In this document: positions 8,214-16,560 of the stretch, one piece after another | Position numbering within the stretch: position 1 is the stretch's first letter | Layout: each line of letters starts with the position of its first letter | Assembly: GCA_963752345.1 (NCBI GenBank) | Contig: CAVVYA010000001.1 | Location: forward strand, 1-43,752 | Length of the DNA stretch: 43,752 bases | DNA from: CAVVYA01 sp963752345 | GTDB lineage: Bacteria > Pseudomonadota > Alphaproteobacteria > SMXQ01 | Direction: 5' to 3' | Program-made: the position numbers and the translations under genes | Notes under the pieces: generated by a model | Database searches by the model: none | Told to the model about the DNA's origin: nothing | Seen by the model: the letters and a program-made list of their open reading frames with translations, nothing else

Positions 8214-9598
8214 ATGACAAATACGCCCATCCACATCATCGGCGGCGGACTCGCCGGGTCCGAGGCCGCCTGGCAGATCGTCCGGGCCGGCCTTCCCGTG
8301 GTGATCCACGAGATGCGTCCCTTGCGCCAGACGGAGGCCCATGCCACCGACCGGTTCGCCGAGCTCGTCTGCTCCAATTCCTTCCGCTCCGACGACGCGC
8401 GGAACAATGCCGTCGGCCTGCTGCACGAGGAGATGCGGCGCTGCGGCTCCGTGATTCTCGAACTCGGCCGACCGCCATCAGGTGCCAGCGGGCGGCGCAC
8501 TCGCGGTCGATCGCGACGGATTCGCCGCCGCGGTTCATGCCTACGCTCGAATCTCATCCGCTGGTCACCATCGCGCGGGAAGAGATCGCGGGCTTGCCGC
8601 CGGCCGATTGGACAAGCGTGATCGTCGCCACGGGTCCCCTCACCTCGCCGGCTCTGGCCGAGGCGATCCGCGCGCGCACCGGCGAGGAGTTGCTCGCCTT
8701 CTTCGACGCCATCGCGCCGATCGTGCACAAGGACAGCATCGATTTCGACAAGGCCTGGTTCCAGTCGCGCTACGACAAGGAAGGCCCGGGCGGCGACGCG
8801 GCCGCTTACATCAATTGCCCGATGGACAAGGCGCAGTATGACGGTTTCATCGCCGCGCTGCTCGCGGCCGAGAAGACCGAATTCAAGGAATGGGAAAAAA
8901 ATACCCCTTACTTCGAAGGCTGCCTGCCGATCGAGGTGATGGCCGAGCGCGGGCCGATGACGTTGTCGTTCGGGCCGATGAAGCCGGTCGGCCTGCGCGA
9001 TCCGCGCACCGGACAGCGGCCCCATGCCGTGGTGCAGCTGCGTCAGGACAATAGGCTCGGCACGCTCTACAACATGGTCGGATTCCAGACCAAGCTGAAA
9101 TACGGCGAGCAAAGCAAGATCTTCCGCCTCATCCCCGGTCTGGAAAAGGCCGAGTTTGCGCGGCTCGGCGGCATCCACCGCAACACGTTCCTCAACAGCC
9201 CGAAGCTGCTCGATGGCGAATTGCGCCTGCGGGCCGAGCCGCGCCTGCGCTTCGCCGGCCAAGTCACCGGGGTCGAGGGCTATGTGGAATCCGCGGCGAT
9301 GGGATTGCTGGCGGGCCGCTTTGCCGCCGCCGAGGCACTCGGCCAGGCGCTGGCGCCGCCGCCGGCCACCACCGCACTCGGCGCGCTGCTCGCGCATATC
9401 ACGGGCGGACATCTCGCCGAGGGCGCGACCTTCCAGCCGATGAACGTCAACTTCGGCCTGTTCCCCGATCTCGCGGCGCGCGATGTCAAAGGCCGTCCGC
9501 TGCGCGGTGGCGACCGCAAGCAGGCGATGTCGGCGCGGGCGCTGACGGACCTGGCGGACTGGCTGGCCGGTACGGCGGCGCGGAACGCGGCGGAATAG
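8214..9598 (+). pseudogene. trmFO: Methylenetetrahydrofolate–tRNA-(uracil-5-)-methyltransferase TrmFO; two frame breaks
   Basis: TrmFO makes 5-methyluridine at tRNA position 54 using FAD and methylenetetrahydrofolate. The N-terminus carries the FAD-binding glycine motif (HIIGGGLAGSEAAWQ) and the family signature HATDRFAELVCSNSFRSDD. The middle has CPMDKAQYDGF and PYFEGCLPIEVMAERG; the C-terminal part includes QLRQDNRLGTLYNMVGFQTKLKYGEQ and GHLAEGATFQPMNVNFGLFPD. The frame breaks near 8465 and near 8540; both fit single-base insertions, and the total length of 1385 bases agrees. All conserved blocks are present across three frames, so a sequencing error is at least as likely as real inactivation. 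It diverges from the ABM gene. Confidence 0.88.
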
Positions 9599-9627
9599 GC
9601 CGCCGCCCTCGCCGGGAGAATTTGGTG

Positions 9628-10104
9628 CGCGTCATGTTAGTCTTGGCCCAGGTCTCGTCGATGAAGACCAGCCGGGCGGCGTCGAGCTTCCCCTGATGGG
9701 TCTTCCAACGGACGCGTCGCCGGGCGACGTCAGGCCGGTCTTGTTCGCTGGCGTGCAGGCTTTTTTTTGAAGCTGACACCTTCGTCGTTCAGCAGCCGCC
9801 ACACCGAACCGTAGCTCGCCCTCACCGCGCGGGCGTTCAGTTCGTTGACCAACGCGCGCAACGTTACGTCCGGCTTCGCCGCGAGCCGCGCCAGCATCCA
9901 GTCCCGCTGCGCCGCCAGCAACCGCGCCTGCCGGCTGCCCATCGGCTTGGCCGCCACGCTGCCGGTCTGACGCTTGCGCTGCGACCACTTCACCACGCTC
10001 GAAACGCTCACCCCGAACGTCTCGGCCACCTCCCGTACCGAGTGCCCGGCCTCGACCCGCCGAACCACCCGAATGCGCAAATCCTCCGAATACGGCTTCA
10101 CCAT
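9628..10104 (-). pseudogene. IS630-family transposase fragment with A8 slip site
   Basis: The start at ATG 10104 follows GGAGG. The N-terminal part (MVKPYSEDLRIRVVRRVEAG, then SVREVAETFGVSVSSVVKW) is the helix-turn-helix of IS630 transposases. A run of eight A on the coding strand (T8 at 9761–9768) follows SFKKK; the other frame continues SLHASEQDRPDVARRR and reaches FIDETWAKTNMTR, the first catalytic Asp block. IS630-type elements commonly join two frames at such A-rich slip sites. Homology stops just after MTR, so the later DDE residues are lost and the copy cannot make active transposase. Confidence 0.8.
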
Positions 10105-10191
10105 CGGATGCTGACCTCCTATCCAGCCAGCATCTTGAATCATAACAGCGCCCCCAAGGGAATCCCTCGATTCAATTAAGACGATTATGCT
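9628..10191 (-). mobile_element. IS630-family element, 3' truncated
   Basis: The right end lies close to the hybrid-kinase stop codon; the sequence read inwards begins AGAGCATAATCGTCTTAA. A TA, the expected IS630 target, occurs at that boundary (CTCTAGC). The transposase reading frame runs leftwards and ends abruptly after the first catalytic Asp region, around 9628, only 30 bases past the trmFO stop. About half of a normal 1.1–1.2 kb element is missing and no left terminus is visible. Confidence 0.7.
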
Positions 10192-13170
10192 CTAGCTTGT
10201 TTCGAAAACCTGGCGGATTTTGCGCGCCAGGTCCTGCTTGCGGAACGGCTTGTTGAGCAGGAACACGCCGGCGTCCAATCGCCCGTGATGGACGATGGCG
10301 TTCTCCGTATAGCCGGACATGAACAGGACCTTGAGATTCGGCGCGGTGGTGCGCAACTGATCGGCGAGCTTGCGGCCGTTCACGCCGCCCGGCATGACGA
10401 TGTCGGTGAACAGCAGATCGACCTCGGGGTTCTTGCCGAAGACCTCGATCGCGTGGTGCGCGTCGCTCGCCTCGATCACCGAATAACCAAGTTCGCGCAA
10501 CTGGGTTGTGACGTGGCTGCGCACCATATCGTCGTCCTCCACCAGGAGGACGACTTCCCGGCCGCGCGGTGCCGTTGCCGGCTCGGGCCGCTCGACGGTG
10601 CCGGCTTGCGCATCCTCGTGCGCGCGCGGCAGGTAAAGCTTCACGACGGTACCTTCGCCGAGCTCGCTGTAGATCTTCACATGGCCGCCGGACTGCTTGA
10701 CGAAGCCGTAGATCATGCTGAGGCCGAGGCCGCTGCCCTTGCCGACGTCCTTGGTCGTGAAGAACGGCTCGAAGACGTGCGTCAGCACATCCTTCGGAAT
10801 GCCGGTGCCAGTATCGCTGATGGCAACGAGAACATATTGGCCAGGCGCCACCTCCTCATGGACGGCGGCATAATCGTCGTCGATGCGGGCGTTCATGGTC
10901 TCGACCGTGAGGCGGCCGCCGTTCGGCATGGCATCGCGCGCATTGATCGCCAGATTCAACAGCGCGCTTTCGAGCTGCGCCGCATCGACATTGGCCTTCC
11001 ATAGCCCCGTGGCCTGCACGAGCTCGATGCCGATCTGCTCGCCGAGCGTGCGCCGCAGCAGTCCTTCGAAACCTTTGACCAGCTTGTTGATGTCGATGAT
11101 CTTCGGGTCGAGCGGCTGACGCCGCGCGAAGGCGAGTAGCTGTTGGGTGAGCTCGGCGCCGCGCTCCGCCGCCGACCGGGTCATTTCCGCAAAGTGCAAC
11201 AGCTCCGCGTTGTCGTTCAGGTGGTCGACCAGGATGTCCGCGTTACCGAGGATCACCGTGAGCAGGTTGTTGAAGTCGTGCGCGACGCCGCCAGTGAGTT
11301 GCCCGATCGCCTTCAGCTTCTCGGCTTGCTGCAGCTTCGCCTCGATTTCCATCTGGGCCGTGATGTCGCGGAAATAAACGGAAAGGCCCCCCTCGTAGGG
11401 AAACGTGCGGACGTCGAACCAGGATTCGAGCGGTGGAAAATATATCTGCAACGTGATGTTCTCGCTCGTCGCCTTCGCCCGATGGTAGGCCCTGTACAGA
11501 TCCGTGCCGACAGCTTCGGGAAAGCTCTCCCAGACGCTGCGCCCGAGCAGCTCCTCTCGCGGGCGCTTGACGAGCGCGACGGCGCGGTCGTTCAGGTAGG
11601 TAAACCGAAAATCGTTATCGAGCACATAGAGGCCGTCGGAGATGCTGCTGAGCACCGTCTCGACTTCGGCCTTGGCTGCTTCGGCGTCGGCCGCCGCTGC
11701 CTGGCTTCTCTCGAGGAGTTCGGTCTTTTCGATGCAGACGGAGACGACGCTCGCCAACTGCACAAGAATGGCCTCGTCCTCGGCCGAATATTCTCCCGTC
11801 TGCCGATCGGCCAGTTGAATGAGCCCGATATAGTCGCCCGAATGGCGGATCAGCGGCGCCGCGAGAACGCCTTGCATGGCGGGGTGATCCGCACGAGTGG
11901 TCGTTTGCGCGCCGCTCCGGTGCGCGAGTTCGGAGGAAGTCAGGCGCACCGGGCCGTGGTGTTCACGGATAAGACGCTCGATCTGGTTTTCGAGAGCGGC
12001 CAATTCGTGATCCGGCCATCCCTCGTACTTGTCGGATACGGAAACCGCGCGGATGTTTCGCTCCCGGCCTTGGCCCGGGAGCACCTTGGTGACGGCTCGG
12101 TGGCTCGGCACGACAGCGCGCGCCCGCTCCATCACCTGGTCGAGCAGCGTTCCGACGCTGTCGAGTCCGATCAGCTCGATCGACGTGTCGGCGATCGCCC
12201 GCAGGGTAGCCAGGCGCTCCTGATCCTGGGCCTGGTCGCGGCGAACGGCGCGTCTGAGGAATCCGGTGAAGGTGATCACCATGCCCGACAGCACCAGCGC
12301 GAGCACGGCGGCGAAAATCGCCCGGTGCCGCCAGTCGACCAGAACCTCCGACTTCGACAGGCCGACGAATGTCACCATCGGCAGATCGGAAATCGTCCGG
12401 TAGGCACTGATACGCACGATATTCTCGGTTGCGAACCAGCTTTCATAGGTACCGGACGCCGTTTCCTTCAGGCGCACCTGGAACAATTGTCCGGTGGCGA
12501 GCGAGCGTCCAAGAAAGCCCTCCCGCTCCGGATGACGCAGCATATAGAAGCCATCGGACCGGAAGAGCGCGACGGAGCCCTCCATGCCGACGTCGAGCGG
12601 CGCCAGGTTCTCCTGCAGTTTGGCCACGGACATGGTGGCGAGCGCGACTCCCCCGAAGGCCCCGTCGCTGCGCCGTATGCGGCGCCCGACATTGATGACC
12701 CATTGATCCCTCAGGGCGCCGTCGCGGGCTTTCACCGGCGGCTCGATGAACAATCCGACATCGTCGCGGTCGCGAACCGCGGTGAAGACGTCGCTGTTCG
12801 AGAAATCGACGTTGAAGGGCTGGTCGGCAAAGGTCCGGAGAAAGCCGTCGGCCCCGATGATGTAGAGGCCGAAAGCGCCCGGAATAGTGTCGCTGAGGGT
12901 CGAAAGCGTCTCGGAAACCTGCCAGGCATAAGCCGGGTCGTCGAGCCGATCGACATCGACGGTCGCGGCGATCCGGCGGATGGCGCCGTCGACCGCGTTG
13001 AAATTGTTCCGGACGTGCACCGTGACGGCATCGGCCAGATTGGCCACGTCCCGATAGGCGGTCGCGATGACCCGTTGGCGGTCGAGCCAGACCGCAACGC
13101 CGATGACGGCCAATATCAGAGCAACGACCGCGACATTCGCGATCCGAATACGCATTGCCAGGGATGGCAT
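10192..13170 (-). CDS. Hybrid histidine kinase: Cache-like sensor, GAF, PAS, HisKA, HATPase, receiver
   Basis: Inner-membrane sensor of 992 residues. One membrane segment lies near residues 10–28 and a second near 287–308; the roughly 255 residues between form a periplasmic Cache/PDC-like domain. A GAF domain follows (about 330–490), then PAS (about 505–610). The H-box AIGQLTGGVAHDFNNLL puts the phospho-His near 630. The ATPase domain has NLAINARDAM, DTGTGIP and GKGSGLGL; the C-terminal receiver (about 873–992) has its acceptor Asp in LLFTDIVMPG and the Lys in LNKPF. The pattern matches hybrid kinases that pass phosphate on to another regulator. No partner gene is adjacent. The stop TAG may overlap the IS630 end, but the receiver is full length. 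Confidence 0.93.
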   Translation of the reverse strand: MPSLAMRIRIANVAVVALILAVIGVAVWLDRQRVIATAYRDVANLADAVTVHVRNNFNAVDGAIRRIAATVDVDRLDDPAYAWQVSETLSTLSDTIPGAFGLYIIGADGFLRTFADQPFNVDFSNSDVFTAVRDRDDVGLFIEPPVKARDGALRDQWVINVGRRIRRSDGAFGGVALATMSVAKLQENLAPLDVGMEGSVALFRSDGFYMLRHPEREGFLGRSLATGQLFQVRLKETASGTYESWFATENIVRISAYRTISDLPMVTFVGLSKSEVLVDWRHRAIFAAVLALVLSGMVITFTGFLRRAVRRDQAQDQERLATLRAIADTSIELIGLDSVGTLLDQVMERARAVVPSHRAVTKVLPGQGRERNIRAVSVSDKYEGWPDHELAALENQIERLIREHHGPVRLTSSELAHRSGAQTTTRADHPAMQGVLAAPLIRHSGDYIGLIQLADRQTGEYSAEDEAILVQLASVVSVCIEKTELLERSQAAAADAEAAKAEVETVLSSISDGLYVLDNDFRFTYLNDRAVALVKRPREELLGRSVWESFPEAVGTDLYRAYHRAKATSENITLQIYFPPLESWFDVRTFPYEGGLSVYFRDITAQMEIEAKLQQAEKLKAIGQLTGGVAHDFNNLLTVILGNADILVDHLNDNAELLHFAEMTRSAAERGAELTQQLLAFARRQPLDPKIIDINKLVKGFEGLLRRTLGEQIGIELVQATGLWKANVDAAQLESALLNLAINARDAMPNGGRLTVETMNARIDDDYAAVHEEVAPGQYVLVAISDTGTGIPKDVLTHVFEPFFTTKDVGKGSGLGLSMIYGFVKQSGGHVKIYSELGEGTVVKLYLPRAHEDAQAGTVERPEPATAPRGREVVLLVEDDDMVRSHVTTQLRELGYSVIEASDAHHAIEVFGKNPEVDLLFTDIVMPGGVNGRKLADQLRTTAPNLKVLFMSGYTENAIVHHGRLDAGVFLLNKPFRKQDLARKIRQVFETS

Positions 13171-13256
13171 GAGAAAACCCGATCAGAACTTACGCTGCGC
13201 GGACTATACCAACCGGATATTACTTTAGTGTATAGGAAAAGAATAAGCGATTTGGA

Positions 13257-14099
13257 TCAATAGCTTCTCCGCCACGCGCCCCAGGCGAGCAGGAGCTGGC
13301 GCCGGGGCTTGGACAGTTCCAGTCTCGGGCTGAACAGGTCGTAGCCGTGCTTGGCGAGTCGCTCCAGGTAGCTGTCGGCCAAAGGTCCGAGCAGGAGCGC
13401 CGGCATTGCGGCTCTCGGCACCTGGGCCGACAAGGCGCGCGCCGCCTTCAAATGCTCTTCGGCGCGCTCGCCGAGGCGCTGAGCTGCTTCTGCTAGAGCG
13501 GGTGTCGCCCGGCCGGCGCGCAGATCCTCCAGCGCGCCGTCGAGCACGTCGGCCGGCAGATACACCCTGTTGTGGCTGGCGTGAAAGCGCGCCGCCCGCA
13601 GGTGGCCGACAATGGCCCAGCAGATTCCGACGTGTTGTCCCGCCTCATGCGCCGATTCGTCGGCGACACCGAGCGTATGCAGGGCCAGGCTGACCAACTC
13701 GCCCGACGTCGCTTCGGCGTAGACCTCGAAATCGTCGATGGTCGCCGGCGGTTCGGGCGACAGGTCCTGTTCGCGCGCATCGAGCAGCGCATCGAATGAA
13801 TCGCGCGGCAGGTTGTAGTCGCGGATCGCATGGCACAAGGCCTGGGCGACTTCGGCGCCCTTGGGCGGCTCGCCGGCATAGATTTCGGTGATGCGGTCGC
13901 GCCACCATTGCAAGCGGATCTGCCCCATCATGGGCTCGCTCACCGCCTCGGGTACCCGCGCGATTTCAAGATTGAACGCATAGAGGGCGAACAGCCCCTC
14001 CCGGCGCGCTTCCGGCGCGAATAAAGCCGTCAGGAACCGGTCGCTGTCGCCATCGCGCACGAGCCGGGCGCTGTAGGAAAGATCATTGCCTTCGCTCAT
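13257..14099 (-). CDS. Squalene/phytoene synthase-like protein of the NDUFAF6 type (putative complex I assembly factor)
   Basis: Protein of 280 residues with the all-helical isoprenoid synthase fold (YSARLVRDGDSDRFLTALF, ALYAFNLEIARVPEAVSEP, GQIRLQWWRDRI, LPRDSFDALLDAREQDL). The two Asp-rich catalytic motifs of true squalene or phytoene synthases are missing: the first helix has no DxxxD, and HLRAARFHASHNRVYLP stands where the second would be. This matches the NDUFAF6 branch, whose mitochondrial members help assemble respiratory complex I, rather than a carotenoid or hopanoid enzyme. ATG 14099 is chosen because homology begins at once. A Mth938/NDUFAF3-like gene lies about 1 kb away, which supports the reading. 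Role here is inferred. Confidence 0.8.
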   Translation of the reverse strand: MSEGNDLSYSARLVRDGDSDRFLTALFAPEARREGLFALYAFNLEIARVPEAVSEPMMGQIRLQWWRDRITEIYAGEPPKGAEVAQALCHAIRDYNLPRDSFDALLDAREQDLSPEPPATIDDFEVYAEATSGELVSLALHTLGVADESAHEAGQHVGICWAIVGHLRAARFHASHNRVYLPADVLDGALEDLRAGRATPALAEAAQRLGERAEEHLKAARALSAQVPRAAMPALLLGPLADSYLERLAKHGYDLFSPRLELSKPRRQLLLAWGAWRRSY

Positions 14100-14476
14100 C
14101 ACGCGAACCATAACCTGTCCCGAACCCAATGGGGAGGTCTCTCGGGCGCCAGCGCCGCGCTGCTGTGCTGGCCGTGCGGCGGGCGTCGGCGGTTGCGTCG
14201 CGGCGATCCACGCGCGGCAGCCGCCGCGATCTTCGACCACGCGCCCGAGCGCATCGTCGCGCAATGGCGTGGCCATTGGCGTGTGGTGTGGCGCTGAGGC
14301 CGCACGATTCGTGACACCCACCCGGTGTGCGCTCGGGCTGCCTTATTCCACTGGCGGTTGTGTCCTGATCCGCCTTAAGCTGCCCACGGAACGGGCATTG
14401 CGGCCACCTGGCATCTGCTATATCTTGCGTCGTGGCACTCATAGCCTACTAGATAAAATCAATCATGGGGGAATGA
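14100..14476. other. Intergenic stretch, divergent control region
   Basis: This lies between the NDUFAF6-like gene (leftward) and the small membrane peptide plus PuuD-like gene (rightward). No convincing gene is seen; open frames across it lack recognisable protein features. The last 60 bases are AT-richer (around CTACTAGATAAAATC) and probably hold the rightward promoter. Confidence 0.4.
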
Positions 14477-14575
14477 ATGACGAATCCTCTCGTAAAATTG
14501 GAAGGGGCCCTGGCGCTCGGTGTGGTTATCACCATTGTGATGGCCCTCATCATCAAATACTCGTTCGCCGGCTGA
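14477..14575 (+). CDS. Small single-span membrane peptide, 32 residues
   Basis: Short frame starting ATG 14477, directly after GGGGGA, and ending TGA 14575. The peptide begins MTNPLVKLEGALALG, has a hydrophobic helix (VVITIVMALIIKY) and a short tail. It ends 13 bases before the PuuD-like gene, whose GAGGGGG ribosome site overlaps its stop. Size and layout recall small accessory subunits of membrane oxidases. No name can be given. Strong initiation signal, hydrophobicity and tight spacing are the support; conservation has not been tested. Confidence 0.6.
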   Translation: MTNPLVKLEGALALGVVITIVMALIIKYSFAG

Positions 14576-14588
14576 GGGGGATCGGACA

Positions 14589-15101
14589 ATGGACTTCTTA
14601 CACGACCAATATGTCGTCTTCTTCGTTCGCTGGCTGCACGTCGTCAGCGGCATCATGTGGATCGGGCTGCTGTGGTATTTCAACTTCGTGCAGATCCCGT
14701 CGATGCCGAAGATTCCCGATGAGCAGAAACCCGCGGTCTCCAAAGTCATCGCGCCGACCGCGCTGTTCTGGTTCCGCTGGGCCGCGCTCTCGACGCTGAT
14801 CTGGGGCCTCATCCAGGCCTGGCAGCTCGGCATCTTGCACGATGCCCTCATGCTCGGATTCGCCACGCAAAGCAAATATGCCATGACCATCGGCTTCGGC
14901 ATGTGGTTCGGCATCATCATGGCCTTCAACGTCTGGTTCATCATCTGGCCGAATCAGAAGAAGGCATTGGGCATCGTCACGGCGCCCCCGGAGGAGAAAG
15001 CCAAGGCCGCGCGTCTGGCCATGCTGGCCTCGCGGTTCAACACGATGCTGTCGATACCGATGTCCTACGCCATGGTCGGCGTCCACCTGTATCGCCCGTA
15101 G
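14589..15101 (+). CDS. PuuD-like membrane protein (urate hydroxylase N-terminal membrane domain family)
   Basis: Membrane protein of 170 residues with four to five hydrophobic helices (FVRWLHVVSGIMWIGLLWYF; FWFRWAALSTLIWGLIQAW; AMTIGFGMWFGIIMAFNVWF; FNTMLSIPMSYAMVG) and conserved His/Trp residues near helix ends. It matches the membrane domain of PuuD-type urate hydroxylases, here without the C-terminal cytochrome c domain. Stand-alone versions are common in Alphaproteobacteria and may not act on urate; a haem or electron-transfer role is inferred. It lies just after the 32-residue peptide and is followed by a strong terminator. Confidence 0.8.
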   Translation: MDFLHDQYVVFFVRWLHVVSGIMWIGLLWYFNFVQIPSMPKIPDEQKPAVSKVIAPTALFWFRWAALSTLIWGLIQAWQLGILHDALMLGFATQSKYAMTIGFGMWFGIIMAFNVWFIIWPNQKKALGIVTAPPEEKAKAARLAMLASRFNTMLSIPMSYAMVGVHLYRP

Positions 15102-15122
15102 CAGCGACGGCGCGACAGACGA

Positions 15123-15151
15123 AAAACGGCGGGGCCAGGCCCCGCCGTTTT
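15123..15151. terminator. Bidirectional intrinsic terminator
   Basis: A near-perfect hairpin with stems AAAACGGCGGGGC and GCCCCGCCGTTTT around a three-base loop, with A and T runs on both sides. It lies between the convergent PuuD-like and Mth938-like genes, so it can serve both strands. Confidence 0.85.
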
Positions 15152-15179
15152 GCTGTACGGGGTCCGCTTTTTCCGATGG

Positions 15180-15587
15180 TCAGGGGATGGCGACCAGCAT
15201 GGCGGCGACGCGCCGGCCTTCGATCTGCAGCAGATTGAAGGTGCGGCAGGCGGCGCCGGTGTCCATGGCTTCCACGGTCATGCCGGCGGCTTTCAGTTGG
15301 GCGCGCAGCGCGCCCGGCAGCATGACGCCGCGCAGGCCGCAGCCCAGCAGCACGATGTCCACATCGGTCGAGGCGCCGGTGACCGGCGCGAAATCCGCAA
15401 CCGTGAGGTCCGCGAGACTGTCGGGAGGCCGCCAACTCACGGTCTGCATGCGCAGCACAACGACGGAGCCGTTGTGGCGCATACCCGACATGGTGAAGCC
15501 GCCGTTGCCGTAGGCCTGAATGACCTGCGGCGTGGGCGGACGCTCAGGCTGTCGGTCGGCGGGCGGCTTGTCGGCGGGCGTGGTCAT
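15180..15587 (-). CDS. Mth938-like domain protein (DUF498; NDUFAF3 family)
   Basis: Cytoplasmic protein of 135 residues. After a Pro-rich start it holds the Mth938 fold: QVIQAYGNGGFTMSGMRHNG, then DIVLLGCGLRG, LRAQLKAAGMTVEAMDTGAACRTFNLL and a closing helix and strand (EGRRVAAMLVAIP). The mitochondrial member, NDUFAF3, is a complex I assembly factor. The gene follows secF after 13 bases and is probably the last gene of the yajC–secD–secF transcript. With the NDUFAF6-like gene nearby this suggests coupling of membrane insertion with respiratory complex assembly, an inference from context. Confidence 0.85.
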   Translation of the reverse strand: MTTPADKPPADRQPERPPTPQVIQAYGNGGFTMSGMRHNGSVVVLRMQTVSWRPPDSLADLTVADFAPVTGASTDVDIVLLGCGLRGVMLPGALRAQLKAAGMTVEAMDTGAACRTFNLLQIEGRRVAAMLVAIP

Positions 15588-15600
15588 CGGACCGCCGCGT

Positions 15601-16551
15601 TCAGGATCCCGGCTTCTTGGCGTGGGCCGGTGCCGGCTCGCCGCGGGCGATCGCCGCGCTGCGACGATGATGCGACCGCGACATGTACCACTCCATCGGC
15701 GCCGCCACGTAGATCGTCGAATAGGTGCCGGCGACGACGCCCCACAGCATGGCGATGCTGAAGTTCTGCAGCACCTGCCCGCCGAAGATGACCAGCGCGA
15801 GCACCGCCAGGAACAGCAGGCCGTTGGTCATGATGGTGCGCGCCATGGTCTCGTTGATCGAGCGGTTGATCAGATCGCGGAAATCCATGGTCTTGTATTT
15901 GCGCAGGTTCTCGCGAATGCGGTCGTCGATGACGACGGTATCGTTGATCGAAAAGCCGGCGATGGTGACGATCACGGCGACCGAGGTCAGGTCGAACTGC
16001 AGCCCCGTCACCGAATAGAGGCCGAGCGTCGTCCAGCAGTCGTGGATGAGCGCGGCGATGCCGGTGAAGCCGGCGCGCCAGCCGAAGCGGAAAGCCATGT
16101 AGGCCATGATGCCGCAGATCGACAGCAGGACGGCCCAGATCGCGTCGCGGATGAGCTCGCCACCGACCTTGGGGCCGACCACCTCGATGCGGCGATATTC
16201 GATCCGGTCGCCGAGCACACCCTGGACCTGCTTGACGGCCGCCATCTCCTGCTGCTCGCTGCTCCCCTGGCGCTGCACACGGATCAGGATGTCGTTGGGC
16301 GAGCCGAATTCCTGCAGCGCGACGTCGCCGAGATTGAGGTCGTTGAGCTTGGCGCGCATGTCGGCGAGGTCGGCTGGACCGGGCGTGCGCACTTCCATGA
16401 GGATGCCGCCGGCGAAATCGACGCCGTAGTTCAGCCCGCGCGTGGCGAGCGACACCGCGGTTCCGATGCACAGCAGGATCGAGAGCGCGAAACACAGCTT
16501 GTGGTAGCGGAAGTAATCGAAGTTGTGGACAGCCTTGAAGAGGCTAAACAT
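15601..16551 (-). CDS. secF: Protein translocase subunit SecF
   Basis: SecF, 316 residues, is the smaller RND-type partner of SecD. Together they pull secreted proteins across the inner membrane using the proton gradient. Visible features: first membrane helix near residues 20–38, the signature NYGVDFAGGILMEV, a periplasmic domain, then five helices including the SecD/SecF-typical GFSINDTVVIDDRIREN segment and SINETMARTIMTNG. The C-terminus is basic and cytoplasmic. It starts 9 bases after the secD stop, in the order yajC–secD–secF. Intact. Confidence 0.97.
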   Translation of the reverse strand: MFSLFKAVHNFDYFRYHKLCFALSILLCIGTAVSLATRGLNYGVDFAGGILMEVRTPGPADLADMRAKLNDLNLGDVALQEFGSPNDILIRVQRQGSSEQQEMAAVKQVQGVLGDRIEYRRIEVVGPKVGGELIRDAIWAVLLSICGIMAYMAFRFGWRAGFTGIAALIHDCWTTLGLYSVTGLQFDLTSVAVIVTIAGFSINDTVVIDDRIRENLRKYKTMDFRDLINRSINETMARTIMTNGLLFLAVLALVIFGGQVLQNFSIAMLWGVVAGTYSTIYVAAPMEWYMSRSHHRRSAAIARGEPAPAHAKKPGS

Positions 16552-16560
16552 GAGGCAACC

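Noticed and set aside
10185..10200. Truncation of the hybrid kinase by the IS630 element
   Set aside because: The receiver domain is complete to its last helix; only the exact stop codon may derive from the junction.
11143..13263. A 706-codon open frame opposite the hybrid kinase
   Set aside because: The product is Arg/His/Gly-rich with no domain or membrane pattern; the kinase on the other strand explains all bases. High GC keeps antisense frames open.
13257..14099. A phytoene or squalene synthase for carotenoids or hopanoids
   Set aside because: Both Asp-rich catalytic motifs are missing and no terpenoid genes are nearby; the NDUFAF6-type reading fits better.
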